From Granulosicoccus sp963833195 (GTDB lineage: Bacteria; Pseudomonadota; Gammaproteobacteria; Granulosicoccales; Granulosicoccaceae), in NCBI GenBank assembly GCA_963833195.1, contig CAWHXF010000027.1, positions 2,976,001-3,040,000 on the forward strand: 64,000 bases of DNA, read 5' to 3'. Of this stretch, positions 1 to 9,538 are shown piece after piece (the first letter of the stretch is position 1; each line of letters starts with the position of its first letter). The notes under the pieces were generated by a model. That model worked only from the letters and a program-made list of their open reading frames with translations, was not told the DNA's origin and did not search any database. The position numbers and the translations under genes were made by a program.

Positions 1-683
1 ATCGTGCCGGGCCACTTCACGAAGCCCATGCGCGGCCAGAAGTGCCCGGCATCCACCGCGACGGGGCAGATCGGCGCGCCGAGCTCGCGCGAGACGATCG
101 CGCCGCCCTGGCGATACTCCGAGGGCGTGTCCACGGCGCGCCGCGTGCCCTCGGGAAACATCACGATCCAGCGGCCCCGCGCGAGCCGATCGCGCCCCTG
201 CTCGATCATCTGCGCCACGGCGTTGCGACCGGCGGCGCGGTCGATCAGGATGAAGTCGAGCGCGACCAGCGCCTGCCCGAAGATCGGGATGCGCGCGAGC
301 GAGCGCTTGGCCACGTAGGCGGCCGGCCGGAACAGCAGCGCGAGGAAGTAGGTCTCCCACGTGCTCTGGTGCTTGCACAACACCAGGCAAGGCACGTCCG
401 GCACGTGCTCGCGCCCCTCGACGCGCCAGTCCACGCCGCAGATCCACTTCAGTCCGAACACGTTCGCGCGGTTCCAGACGACGGCCCAGCGGTAGCCGAC
501 GTCGAACGAGATCAGGGAGCCGAACAGCACCGGCAGCCCGAACAGCAGCGTGACGGCGATCTGCCACACCCAGTACACGAGGCTGCGCAAGACGTACCAG
601 GCGTGTCTCAGCGGCCCGAGTCCCGCGGGCCGCCCGGCGATGCGCGGCGCGCCGCGCGCGGTGTCGGAAGACGAGGCGTTCAT
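1..683 (-). CDS. plsC: 1-acyl-sn-glycerol-3-phosphate acyltransferase family protein, 3' end outside window
   Basis: Transfers an acyl chain to lysophosphatidic acid at the inner membrane (phospholipid synthesis). Translating leftward from the ATG at 683 gives a protein with a hydrophobic N-terminal segment (about residues 30-55, rich in L, V, W), then KHQSTWE, the PlsC block I equivalent (usually HxxxxD, here His and Glu), and FPEGTR, the block III motif. The C-terminus lies beyond the left edge, so the gene is partial. Its start overlaps the gmhB stop by four bases (ATGA), so it is the last visible member of the glyQ-glyS-gmhB-plsC operon, an order known from many gammaproteobacteria. The family also includes ornithine-lipid acyltransferases, so substrate choice is inferred. 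Confidence 0.9.
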   Translation of the reverse strand, partial: MNASSSDTARGAPRIAGRPAGLGPLRHAWYVLRSLVYWVWQIAVTLLFGLPVLFGSLISFDVGYRWAVVWNRANVFGLKWICGVDWRVEGREHVPDVPCLVLCKHQSTWETYFLALLFRPAAYVAKRSLARIPIFGQALVALDFILIDRAAGRNAVAQMIEQGRDRLARGRWIVMFPEGTRRAVDTPSEYRQGGAIVSRELGAPICPVAVDAGHFWPRMGFVKWPGT

Positions 684-1234
684 CGCTGCTCGTCCCCGTC
701 GCCCGACAGCAGCGCGTCGACGCAGCTTCCCAGGTCGTCGAAGGCCTGCACGTGCTCCAGGCCCTTGTTGTCGTCGAGCGTGCGCTGACCCTTGCCGGTG
801 CGCACGATGACCGGGCGCGCGGCGGCGGCCATCGCGGCCTGCACGTCGCGCAGGCTGTCGCCCACCGCCACGGTGTCGGCGGGCGCGACGCCGAGCCGCT
901 CGGCGATGGTGTAGAACATGCCGGGCGCGGGCTTCCTGCAGTCGCACTCGGTGGCCTCGGCGTGCGGGCAGAACACCACGAGATCCAGCCGGCCGCCGTG
1001 CTTGGCCACCGCCTCGTGCATGCGCCGGTGCACCGCGTGCAACGCCTCGATCGAGAGCAACCCCCGGTCCAGCCCGCTCTGGTTCGTGGCCACCGCCACC
1101 GCCACGCCCGCCTGGTGCAGCCGCCCGATGGCGTCCAGGCTGCCCGGCAACGCCACCCAGTCGTCCGGCTCCACGATGGGCGCGCCGCGGTCCTCGTTGA
1201 TGACGCCGTCGCGATCCAGCACCACGAGCTTCAT
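680..1234 (-). CDS. gmhB: D-glycero-beta-D-manno-heptose-1,7-bisphosphate 7-phosphatase
   Basis: Removes the C7 phosphate of heptose bisphosphate in ADP-heptose synthesis for the LPS inner core; cytoplasmic HAD-superfamily enzyme. The 184-residue product matches the usual GmhB length. It shows the HAD motif LDRDGVIN near residue 5 with both catalytic Asp, the ATNQSG motif II, a Cys/His zinc loop (CPHA...CDCRKPAPGM) typical of GmhB, and VGDSLRD near residue 140 as motif IV. The ATG overlaps the glyS stop and its stop overlaps plsC, so translation is probably coupled. No heptose kinase is nearby; the position behind glyS is conserved in relatives. Confidence 0.93.
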   Translation of the reverse strand: MKLVVLDRDGVINEDRGAPIVEPDDWVALPGSLDAIGRLHQAGVAVAVATNQSGLDRGLLSIEALHAVHRRMHEAVAKHGGRLDLVVFCPHAEATECDCRKPAPGMFYTIAERLGVAPADTVAVGDSLRDVQAAMAAAARPVIVRTGKGQRTLDDNKGLEHVQAFDDLGSCVDALLSGDGDEQR

Positions 1235-3453
1235 GCGGCGTCGCCGGGAACGTCGCCCCGCAGTTCGCCCCGCAGTTCGCCCCCCGGTTCGCTCGCCGTG
1301 TCGCTCCCGGGGCCATCGCCCAACGCCAGCCGCGACAGCGCCGCGGTGCGGTTCGCGAGCCCGTCGAGCGTGGCCAGCAGCGCGAGCCGGTTGGCGCGCA
1401 GCCCCGCGTCCTCGTGCATGACCATGACCTCGTCGAAGAAGCGATCGACGGGCTCCGCGAGCGCCGCGGTGCGGGTCATCGCGTCCGCGTAGTCGCCGCG
1501 TGCCAACGCCGCCTCCATGCCGGGGCGCACGGCATCGAGCGCCTCGCCGAGCGCGCGCTCGGCGGGCTCCACGAACCGCGCCGCGTCCGGAGCGCCGCGC
1601 GCCTCGTCGGCATCGGCCTTCTTCAGCAGGTTCGCGCAGCGCTTCGCCGCGCGCGACAGCGATACCGCCGCGGGGGTCGAGCGGAAGGTCTCGATGGCCC
1701 GCACGCGCGCATCGATGTCCGACGGGATCGTCGCCCCGGTGGCCCGCGCGGTGACGAGGGTCGCCTCCACGGCGTCGGCCGGCCGACCGATCTGCTCGAC
1801 GAGGTACACGCGCAGCCGATCGATCACGAAGTCGCGCACCTCGTCGGCGTCGAACGCCTCGATCGCCGCCCCTCCCTCGGGCCCGGCGTAGACGCGCGCG
1901 GCCGCGGCGATGGCGGCCCCGAGCTCCAGCGGATGACCGGGCTCCACCAGCAGCCGACACACCGCGATGGCCGCGCGCCGCAGCGCGAAGGGATCCCTGG
2001 CGCCGGTGGGCTTCTGGCCCGCGCCGAAGATGCCGACCAGCGCATCGAGCCGATCGGCCAGCGCGACGCTGCGCCCGAGCGCATCCTCCGGCAACGCATC
2101 CCCCGCCTGCTTGGGCCACCAGTGCTGCTCGACGGCGCGTGCCACGTCGGCCGGCGCGCCGTCGCGCAGCGCGTAGTAGTGCCCGGCGATGCCCTGCATC
2201 TTCGGCAGCTCCTCGACGATGGCGGTCACGAGGTCGCATTTGGCGAGCGCCGCGACCTCGCGCGCGCGCGCGGGGTCCGCGCCGAGGGCGGGCGCGAGCT
2301 CCCCGGCCAACGCGACGATGCGCCGCACGCGATCCCCCACGCTGCCGAGCCTGGGGTGGAACAGCACGCCGTCGAGCGCCGCGCGCCGCGACGCGAGCGT
2401 CGTCCGCCGGTCCTGCTCCCAGAAGAACATGGTGTCGGCGAAGCGCGGGCGGATCACGCGCTCGTTGCCGTCGATCACCCGGGCGGGATCGGTGGACTCG
2501 AGGTTCGCGATCGTGACGAAGGCCGGGCGCAGCCCGCCGTCCCCGCCCAGCAGCGCGAAGTAGCGCTGGTTGTCCTGCATGGTCTGGATCAGCGCCTCCT
2601 TCGGAATCTCGAGAAAGCGCTCCTCGAACGCACCCGCGAGCGCCACCGGCCACTCGACGAGGTTCGTGACCTCGTCCACCAGCGCCTCCTCCATGACGGG
2701 CTCGCCGCCCACGCGCGCGGCCTCGGCACGCACGCCCTCGACGACGCGCGCGCGCCGGGCATCGAAGTCCGGCTCGACGTGCGCCGCGCGCAGCGTCGAT
2801 TCGTACGCCGATGCCTCCCCCAGCGCGTGCGGCCCGGGCGAGTGCACGCGATGTCCGCGCGTCTCGCGCCCCGCGCTCAGGCCGAACGCCTCGAGCGGCA
2901 CCACGGCGGCGCCGTGCAGCGCGGCCAGCCAGACGACCGGGCGCAGGAACTCCGCCTCGCCGTCCGACCAGCGCATGCGCCGCGGCATCGGCATCGTGCG
3001 CAGGCAATCGGCGAAGGCGTCCTGCACCACCTCGACGAGCGCGCGACCGGGCTCCACCGTGCGCACGGCCACCTTCGCCCTGGCGCCTTCGCCCACCACG
3101 ACGACATCGCCTGCGCTCGCGCCCGCCTTGCCGAGAAACCCGAGCAGGGCCCGCGTCGGCGCACCGCCGGGCTCGCCGCCCTCGAACGCCGCGGCGACGG
3201 CCGGGCCCGTGCGCTGCACCTCGCGATCCTCCTGGCGCGCGCGAACGCTTGGCCAGCGCGCGGCGAGCCTGCGCGGCGTGCCGAACACCGTCGGCGCGCC
3301 GCTCCCCGCGTCGGCCAGCCCCGCGTCGGCCAGCCCCGCGTCGACGAGCGCGGCGTGCATGGCCTCGGCCAGGTGATGCGCCAACGGCATCACCGAGTCC
3401 GCAGGCAGCTCCTCGCAACCGATCTCGATCAGCAGGTCGGCCGCGGCGTGCAT
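1231..3453 (-). CDS. glyS: Glycyl-tRNA synthetase, beta subunit
   Basis: Beta subunit of the alpha2-beta2 glycyl-tRNA synthetase; binds tRNA-Gly while GlyQ carries the aminoacylation site. The product begins MHAAADLLIEIGCEELPA, closely like the conserved GlyS N-terminus (L(V/I)EIGxEELP), which is why the ATG at 3453 is preferred over an in-frame GTG at 3465 that would overlap glyQ. The central region contains FLRPVVWLAALHG and GHRVHSPGPH blocks typical of GlyS, and a helical Ala/Arg-rich C-terminal anticodon-binding-like region. About 740 residues, slightly longer than the E. coli protein (about 690). It lies 4 bases after glyQ and overlaps gmhB by 4 bases. Confidence 0.95.
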   Translation of the reverse strand: MHAAADLLIEIGCEELPADSVMPLAHHLAEAMHAALVDAGLADAGLADAGSGAPTVFGTPRRLAARWPSVRARQEDREVQRTGPAVAAAFEGGEPGGAPTRALLGFLGKAGASAGDVVVVGEGARAKVAVRTVEPGRALVEVVQDAFADCLRTMPMPRRMRWSDGEAEFLRPVVWLAALHGAAVVPLEAFGLSAGRETRGHRVHSPGPHALGEASAYESTLRAAHVEPDFDARRARVVEGVRAEAARVGGEPVMEEALVDEVTNLVEWPVALAGAFEERFLEIPKEALIQTMQDNQRYFALLGGDGGLRPAFVTIANLESTDPARVIDGNERVIRPRFADTMFFWEQDRRTTLASRRAALDGVLFHPRLGSVGDRVRRIVALAGELAPALGADPARAREVAALAKCDLVTAIVEELPKMQGIAGHYYALRDGAPADVARAVEQHWWPKQAGDALPEDALGRSVALADRLDALVGIFGAGQKPTGARDPFALRRAAIAVCRLLVEPGHPLELGAAIAAAARVYAGPEGGAAIEAFDADEVRDFVIDRLRVYLVEQIGRPADAVEATLVTARATGATIPSDIDARVRAIETFRSTPAAVSLSRAAKRCANLLKKADADEARGAPDAARFVEPAERALGEALDAVRPGMEAALARGDYADAMTRTAALAEPVDRFFDEVMVMHEDAGLRANRLALLATLDGLANRTAALSRLALGDGPGSDTASEPGGELRGELRGDVPGDAA

Positions 3454-3457
3454 CGAC

Positions 3458-4387
3458 TCAGCCACGCGCCGCGTCCCCGCTCTTGCCCAGCAGGGGAAAG
3501 CCGAGCGCCTCGCGCCGCGCGACCCAGGCCTCGGCCACGGCGCGCGCCAGCGTGCGCACGCGCAGGATGTAGCGCTGGCGCTCGGTCACCGAGATGGCGT
3601 GACGCGCGTCCAGCAGGTTGAACGCATGGGAGGCGCGCAGCACCTGCTCGTAGGCGGGCGACGGCAGCCCGGCTTCGCACAGCCGTGCGCAATCGCTCTC
3701 GCACTGCTCGAAGCTCCGGAACAGCGCATCGACGTCCGCGTGCTCGAAGTTGTAGGCCGACTGCTCCACCTCGTTCTGGTGGAACACGTCCCCGTAGGTC
3801 ATCACCCCCGCGGGCGTTCGCCCCCACGTCAGGTCGTACACGCTCTGCACGTCCTGCAGGTACATGGCGAGCCGCTCGATGCCGTAGGCGAGCTCCCCGA
3901 GCACCGGCCGGCAGGGCAGCCCGCCGCACTGCTGGAAGTAGGTGTACTGCGTGACCTCCATGCCGTTCAGCCAGACCTCCCAGCCGAGCCCCCAGGCGCC
4001 GAGGGTGGGGGACTCCCAGTTGTCCTCGACGAAGCGCACGTCGTGCACCCCGAGATCCAGACCGAGCGCCTCGAGCGAGCCGAGGTAGAGCCCCTGCATG
4101 TCGTCCGGCGACGGCTTCATGGCCACCTGGAACTGGTAGTAGTGCTGCAGCCGGTTCGGGTTGTCGCCGTAGCGCCCGTCGGTGGGACGGCGCGAGCCCT
4201 GCACGTGGCAGGCGTGCCACGGTTCGGGGCCGAGGGCGCGCAGGAAGGTGGAGCTGTGGAAGGTGCCCGCCCCCATCTCCATGTCGTAGGGCTGCTGCAC
4301 GATGCAACCCTGGTCCGCCCAGTAGTCCTGGAGGGTGGCGATCATGCCCTGGAAGGTCCTGACGTCGTGCTCGAGCGCCGCGCTCAT
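3458..4387 (-). CDS. glyQ: Glycyl-tRNA synthetase, alpha subunit
   Basis: Catalytic subunit of tetrameric glycyl-tRNA synthetase: activates glycine with ATP and charges tRNA-Gly with GlyS. The 309-residue product is of family length. It contains GCIVQQPYDMEMGAGTFH near residue 27, the RRPTDGRYGDNPNRLQHYYQ class II block near residue 65, and LGWEVWLNGMEVTQYTYFQQ further on. It is the first gene of the leftward operon; 94 bases separate it from the gene to the right, and its promoter should lie there, though no clear -35/-10 pair was recognised. Confidence 0.96.
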   Translation of the reverse strand: MSAALEHDVRTFQGMIATLQDYWADQGCIVQQPYDMEMGAGTFHSSTFLRALGPEPWHACHVQGSRRPTDGRYGDNPNRLQHYYQFQVAMKPSPDDMQGLYLGSLEALGLDLGVHDVRFVEDNWESPTLGAWGLGWEVWLNGMEVTQYTYFQQCGGLPCRPVLGELAYGIERLAMYLQDVQSVYDLTWGRTPAGVMTYGDVFHQNEVEQSAYNFEHADVDALFRSFEQCESDCARLCEAGLPSPAYEQVLRASHAFNLLDARHAISVTERQRYILRVRTLARAVAEAWVARREALGFPLLGKSGDAARG

Positions 4388-4481
4388 CGGCTGTGGGGGT
4401 CCGGAAAAGGGTAGCCGGTCAGTCTAACGCCCGGTCCGACGCCCCGGCGAGGACCGGGCGCACCCGCCGTGCCGAGGACCG

Positions 4482-6197
4482 TCAGGCCAGCTGCAGGGGA
4501 GCGCGCCCCGCCGTCACCAGCGCCTCGACCGCCGCCGCCGGCATCGGTCGGTGAAAAAAGAACCCCTGGAACACACGGCACCCCTGCCCGCGCAGCGTTT
4601 CCACCTCGCTCGACGTCTCCGTCCCTTCGGCCAGCACCTCGAGATCCAGCTCCCGTGCGAGCGCGATCAGCGCCCCGCAGATCGCGCGGTGGTCACGGTT
4701 CGTGCCCACGTCCCGCACGAACTCCCGGTCGATCTTCAGCCGATCGAAGGGCATCGTGCGCAGGTGACTCATGCTCGAGTGGCCGGTACCGAAGTCGTCG
4801 ATCGCGATCGAGACACCGAGCGCGCGCACCCGGGACATGATCGCGCCGGTGCGCTCGACATCGCTCATCGCCGAGATCTCGGTCAGCTCGAGCTCCAGGG
4901 AGCCGGGCTCGACGCCGTGTTCGGCGAGAGTCGCGCTCAGGTAGTCCGGGAGCGCGGGATCGCGAAACTGGCGCGCGGAGAGATTGACCGCGACCCTCAA
5001 CCCCGACAGCTCCGTCCCGCGCCACAGCGCCAGCTGCCGACAGGCGGTCGCGAGCGTCCAGCGACCCAGGCGCTCGATCAGCTCGCTGCGCTCGGCCAGC
5101 GGCACGAACGCGTCGGGGCCCAGCAGGCCGAACCTCGGATGGTGCCAGCGCACGAGCGCCTCGACGCCCACGACCTCGCCGCCCTCGACATCGACGACCG
5201 GTTGGTAGTGCAACGCGAGGCCTCCCGCACCGTCATCAGGGAGCTCCAGCGCGCTCGCCAGCTCACGCTCCAGGGCGTAGCGCCCGGCCAGCAGCTCGCG
5301 CCCGGTGGGCGAGAACACCGCGAGCCGGCGCCCGGTGCGCGAGGCGTCGTCGAGCGCGCTCGTCGCGCCGTCGAGCAACCCCTCGGCGTCGGTCCCGTCG
5401 CGCGGGCACAGGGCAAGGCCCGCGCGGCATTCCATGGCGACGCCCTCGTGTGCGGGATCGGCCGGCTCCCGCTCGAGCGCCCCGAGCGCGCGCGTCACCG
5501 CCGCGATATCGTCCTGCTCCAGCAGGCAAGCGAACGCATGCGCATCGATCCGCGCCAGCTCGACGCGATGATCGAGCGCGGCCGCGATCCGTTGCGCGGC
5601 GAGTCTCATCGCCCGGTCGGCGCGGGCGCGGCCGAACGCCGAGGCCAGGTCGTCGAAGCGTTCGAGTCGCAACGCGCACACCGAGAAGGGCGATGCGCGA
5701 GATCGCCCCGCACGCGCCTGGAGCGCGCGCAGGAACCCGGTGCGGTTGAGCAATCCCGTGACCGGGTCGCGGTGCTCCAGCCGCTCGACGGTCTCGTCGA
5801 GCCGGCGCAGTGCGTGTTCCGCGTCGGCCATCAACGTGCCGGCCGCGTCGCGGTATCCCGACGGCAGCTCCGGCAGCACACGCTCGAGGGTGTACGCACG
5901 AAGTCCGTGCGAGACGAGCTCGATCGGACGCAGCAGGTGGTGCAGCGACACCAGGGTCGCCGCGGTTCCCAGCAACGTGGCGATGAACGTCGCGGCCAGC
6001 GCGGCCCACCGGTCCGGATCCGGCGGCGCCGCGAACGCCCAGTAGGCCACCAGGCCGAGCAGCGGCACGTGCGTGCCGACGAACGCCACCAGCATGATCT
6101 TGCCGCGGTAACCGAGCCGGGGGAACCGCGCGAGGAGGGCGTAGAGCCGAAGCGAGCGAGCGATCGCGTCGCGCCCGGAGCTGGTGGTCTGTCTCAT
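4482..6197 (-). CDS. Membrane GGDEF-EAL protein, probable c-di-GMP phosphodiesterase
   Basis: Probably hydrolyses the second messenger c-di-GMP at the inner membrane. The start is placed at the ATG at 6197 (MRQTTSSGRD); the open frame continues upstream but is Arg/Pro-rich without homology. Order: two membrane segments (about residues 30-90), a linker resembling a HAMP region, a GGDEF-fold domain and a C-terminal EAL domain. The GGDEF signature is replaced by a sequence around DAHAF, so cyclase activity is unlikely. The EAL domain has VEALVRW, NLSARQF, ELTEIS, IDDFGTGHSS, LKIDREFV, AEGTE and QGFFFHRP, i.e. the expected metal and catalytic residues. About 571 residues. No partner gene is adjacent. 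Confidence 0.88.
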   Translation of the reverse strand: MRQTTSSGRDAIARSLRLYALLARFPRLGYRGKIMLVAFVGTHVPLLGLVAYWAFAAPPDPDRWAALAATFIATLLGTAATLVSLHHLLRPIELVSHGLRAYTLERVLPELPSGYRDAAGTLMADAEHALRRLDETVERLEHRDPVTGLLNRTGFLRALQARAGRSRASPFSVCALRLERFDDLASAFGRARADRAMRLAAQRIAAALDHRVELARIDAHAFACLLEQDDIAAVTRALGALEREPADPAHEGVAMECRAGLALCPRDGTDAEGLLDGATSALDDASRTGRRLAVFSPTGRELLAGRYALERELASALELPDDGAGGLALHYQPVVDVEGGEVVGVEALVRWHHPRFGLLGPDAFVPLAERSELIERLGRWTLATACRQLALWRGTELSGLRVAVNLSARQFRDPALPDYLSATLAEHGVEPGSLELELTEISAMSDVERTGAIMSRVRALGVSIAIDDFGTGHSSMSHLRTMPFDRLKIDREFVRDVGTNRDHRAICGALIALARELDLEVLAEGTETSSEVETLRGQGCRVFQGFFFHRPMPAAAVEALVTAGRAPLQLA

Positions 6198-6550
6198 CGA
6201 TGGCGTGGTGCCCGGAGCCTTCGCGCACCTTCGCGCACCTTCCCGGCAAGGCGCATCCAGCGGCGCACCGGGGTGCGTCCGGCGGATCCGACGCGATCCG
6301 GGGAGGCGCTGGTCGTCGATCCGGCGGGATGCGAGGGAGCACGAGCGTACGCCACCGTGACGGAGCGGGGGACGCGCTCGTAATGTGCGGTTGGTCACAA
6401 TCGAGCGTCGCGAGACTCACGCCGCGCGTCCGGCGTCGTCGTGTGGCCGTCGCGTGACACTCCCTTGCGAAGCCCCGACCGGCGGGTCGGCGGGGCCGGG
6501 CCGGTGCGTTCGATACACTGCCGGGCGGCACGCGCCTGCGGGCACGGACC

Positions 6551-6569
6551 GCGCACCTTTCTGGTGCGC
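6551..6569. promoter_or_regulatory. NtrC-binding site 1 upstream of glnA
   Basis: GCGCACC-TTTCT-GGTGCGC is a perfect 7-bp inverted repeat with a 5-bp spacer and agrees with the NtrC consensus TGCACC-N5-GGTGCA at all but the outermost base of each half. Its centre is about 127 bases before the inferred sigma-54 start of glnA. Confidence 0.75.
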
Positions 6570-6582
6570 TCTCGTGGGGCGC

Positions 6583-6599
6583 TGCCCCAAGACGGTGCG
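6583..6599. promoter_or_regulatory. NtrC-binding site 2 upstream of glnA
   Basis: TGCCCC-AAGAC-GGTGCG matches TGCACC-N5-GGTGCA with one change per half. Its centre is 31 bases (three helical turns) from site 1 and about 96 bases before the inferred start, close to the paired-enhancer arrangement described for enterobacterial glnA. Confidence 0.65.
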
Positions 6600-6659
6600 C
6601 ACCGACACGCAAGGATCGCTACAGACCGTTGATCTTGCTGCGGTTTTTCTCGACGCCGG

Positions 6660-6676
6660 CTGGTACGCGCAGTGCA
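6660..6676 (+). promoter_or_regulatory. Sigma-54 (-24/-12) promoter of glnA
   Basis: CTGGTACGCGCAGTGCA fits the sigma-54 consensus TGGYACG-N4-TTGCA: the -24 box matches, and the -12 box is GTGCA, keeping the GG-N10-GC spacing. It lies 100 bases before the glnA ATG and about 60-75 bases downstream of the NtrC sites, an arrangement suited to DNA looping by phosphorylated NtrC. Confidence 0.75.
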
Positions 6677-6775
6677 CCTCAAGCGGGTATCGTCGGCCCG
6701 CCCCACCGTTCGCGACGCGCGAGTCGCCGTCCCTTCCCCATCCCCCAACCCATTCCGCCAACAGAGGCCCACCCC

Positions 6776-8185
<1,410 letters not shown>

Positions 8186-8204
8186 GGTTCGCTGCCGGAC
8201 GGCG

Positions 8205-8227
8205 CGCGGCGGGGTCGACCCGCCGCG
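8205..8227 (+). terminator. GC-rich hairpin after glnA, possible terminator
   Basis: CGCGGCGGG and CCCGCCGCG form a perfect 9-bp stem around the 5-base loop GTCGA, starting 20 bases after the glnA stop. The following TAGTTACTGC is only weakly T-rich, so it could instead be an attenuating or mRNA-stabilising hairpin. Confidence 0.45.
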
Positions 8228-8376
8228 TAGTTACTGCAACGGCACCGGGCAGATCGGGTGGGAGGGTCACGCGTCGGCCGGTTCGCGCGCGACCATGGCG
8301 AATCACGCAAGCGATGTCGCGAGCCCACGGGCCCGTGGCATCGCGTTCCCGCTTCACCAACCGGAGATCCCGATCC

Positions 8377-9084
8377 ATGCGATCCACCCTGACCGCGGCC
8401 GCCGTGGCCGCCACCTTCGCCCTCGCCGGCTGCGCCGCCGGCCCGCAGCCCGTTGAGGTCGTCGACGACGCGAGCGTCGTCTCGCTGGACGACTTCTCCT
8501 CGCGCGACACCACCGGACTGTGGAGCGGCGAGCGCGTGCTCGGCCTGCCCGTGCGCGGCAGCGACGGCAACGAGATCGGCGAGGTCGAGAACATCGTCAT
8601 CGGGCCCGATGACCGCATCCGCGCCCTGATGGTCGAGGTCGGCGGCTTCCTGGACATCGGCGACACGCACCTGCGCGTGCCCTGGAACGAGGTATCGGTG
8701 GATCCGTCCGCGAACTTCGAGTACATAGAGGTGCCCTTCACGCAGGGCGACGACTTCGAGCGCTACGCCGCCGACGGTCGGGAGGCTGCCGGCGAGGGGC
8801 AGCGCGAATGGCGCGCCGACGAGCTGATCGGCGACTACGTCTCGCTCGACGACTCGCCGGTCGAGGGCGACTACGGCACGGTCAACGACATCATGTTCAC
8901 GCGCGACGGCGAAGTCGACAGCGTCGTGGTGAACGCCTCGTACCGCTACGGCGGCGGCTTCTACAACTACCCCTACCGCGGTTACGGCTACGGTTTCACG
9001 CCGGGCGTCAGCACCTACGGGCTCGGTTACGGCACGACCGCGATCGGCGGCTACTCGCCGTTCACCTACCCTGGCGTCTACTGA
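8377..9084 (+). CDS. PRC-barrel domain lipoprotein
   Basis: Predicted lipoprotein of unknown role. The N-terminus (MRSTLTAAAVAATFALAGC) is a lipoprotein signal with the lipobox LAGC. After an acidic stretch comes a PRC-barrel-like domain (about residues 45-115: LGLPVRGSDGNEIGEVENIV ... LRVPWNEVSV) and a second, more divergent copy (about 150-190: IGDYVSLDDSPVEGDYGTVN). The last 45 residues are rich in Gly and Tyr. PRC-barrel modules bind proteins or RNA in several contexts, and envelope forms are common in stress-associated genes. A GGAG lies before the ATG at 8377. It is followed after 19 bases by the next gene, so the two may be co-transcribed. Confidence 0.8.
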   Translation: MRSTLTAAAVAATFALAGCAAGPQPVEVVDDASVVSLDDFSSRDTTGLWSGERVLGLPVRGSDGNEIGEVENIVIGPDDRIRALMVEVGGFLDIGDTHLRVPWNEVSVDPSANFEYIEVPFTQGDDFERYAADGREAAGEGQREWRADELIGDYVSLDDSPVEGDYGTVNDIMFTRDGEVDSVVVNASYRYGGGFYNYPYRGYGYGFTPGVSTYGLGYGTTAIGGYSPFTYPGVY

Positions 9085-9103
9085 TCGATACCGGAGTGCC
9101 GCC

Positions 9104-9538
9104 ATGGGCGCGCTGACCCTGTCCGAGCTGTCCGGGAAGATGAAGGACATCGACTTCTCGATGCTGCTCACCCATACCGAAGGCGGCCGCATCGCGGGGC
9201 GGCCGATGAGCAACAACGGCGAGGTGGACTACACCGGCGACTCGTACTTCTTCAGTCACGGCGACACGCGCGCCATCGCGGACATCGGCAACGACCCGAA
9301 GGTGTCGCTGTCGTTCCATGGCAAGGATGGGCCAGGCGGCAGGCCCGGCATCTTCATCGCGGTGGAGGGCGAGGCAGAGCTGCTGCGCGACCGGGCACTC
9401 TTCGCGGAGCGCTGGGTGAAGGATCTCGAGCGGTGGTTCGAAGGCGGCATCGACACGCCCGGCCTGGTGCTGATCAAGGTCGCCGCCACGCGAGTGCACT
9501 ACTGGGACGGCGAGGACGAAGGCGAGCTCGTGCTCTAG
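9104..9538 (+). CDS. Pyridoxamine 5'-phosphate oxidase-fold (general stress) protein
   Basis: A 144-residue protein of the split-barrel flavin-binding family, like the YdaG/'general stress protein 26' group. Visible features are the N-terminal helix (LSELSGKMKDIDFSMLLT), GRPMSNNGEVDYTGDSYF, the conserved IGNDPKVSLSF strand and a C-terminal WVKDLERWFEGGIDTPGL block that is typical of this subfamily. It probably binds FMN, FAD or F420-like cofactors; PLP synthesis is unlikely given the subfamily. It follows the PRC-barrel gene closely and its stop overlaps, tail to tail, the amidase stop by three bases. Confidence 0.82.
   Translation: MGALTLSELSGKMKDIDFSMLLTHTEGGRIAGRPMSNNGEVDYTGDSYFFSHGDTRAIADIGNDPKVSLSFHGKDGPGGRPGIFIAVEGEAELLRDRALFAERWVKDLERWFEGGIDTPGLVLIKVAATRVHYWDGEDEGELVL

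Larger units (their letters stand above)
6198..6775. promoter_or_regulatory. Intergenic control region upstream of glnA
   Basis: 578 bases between the divergent EAL gene and glnA. It holds two NtrC-type enhancer sites and a sigma-54 promoter (listed separately), with an inferred transcription start near 6687 and a leader of about 90 bases. A GC-rich hairpin-capable stretch (CGACCGGCGGGTCGG, about 6476-6490) lies farther upstream. A second GG-N10-GC match (GGCACG-GACC-GCGCA, 6541-6555) overlaps the first NtrC site and is a weaker sigma-54 candidate. An open frame from 6629 runs in phase into glnA but looks untranslated leader. No sigma-70 promoter was convincing. Confidence 0.6.

Noticed and set aside
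6541..6555. Second GG-N10-GC sigma-54-like match
   Set aside because: It overlaps the NtrC site and is 235 bases from glnA; the match at 6660 fits spacing better.
6629..6775. In-frame extension upstream of the glnA ATG
   Set aside because: The extension overlaps the sigma-54 promoter and does not resemble glutamine synthetase; GSI starts at the ATG at 6776.
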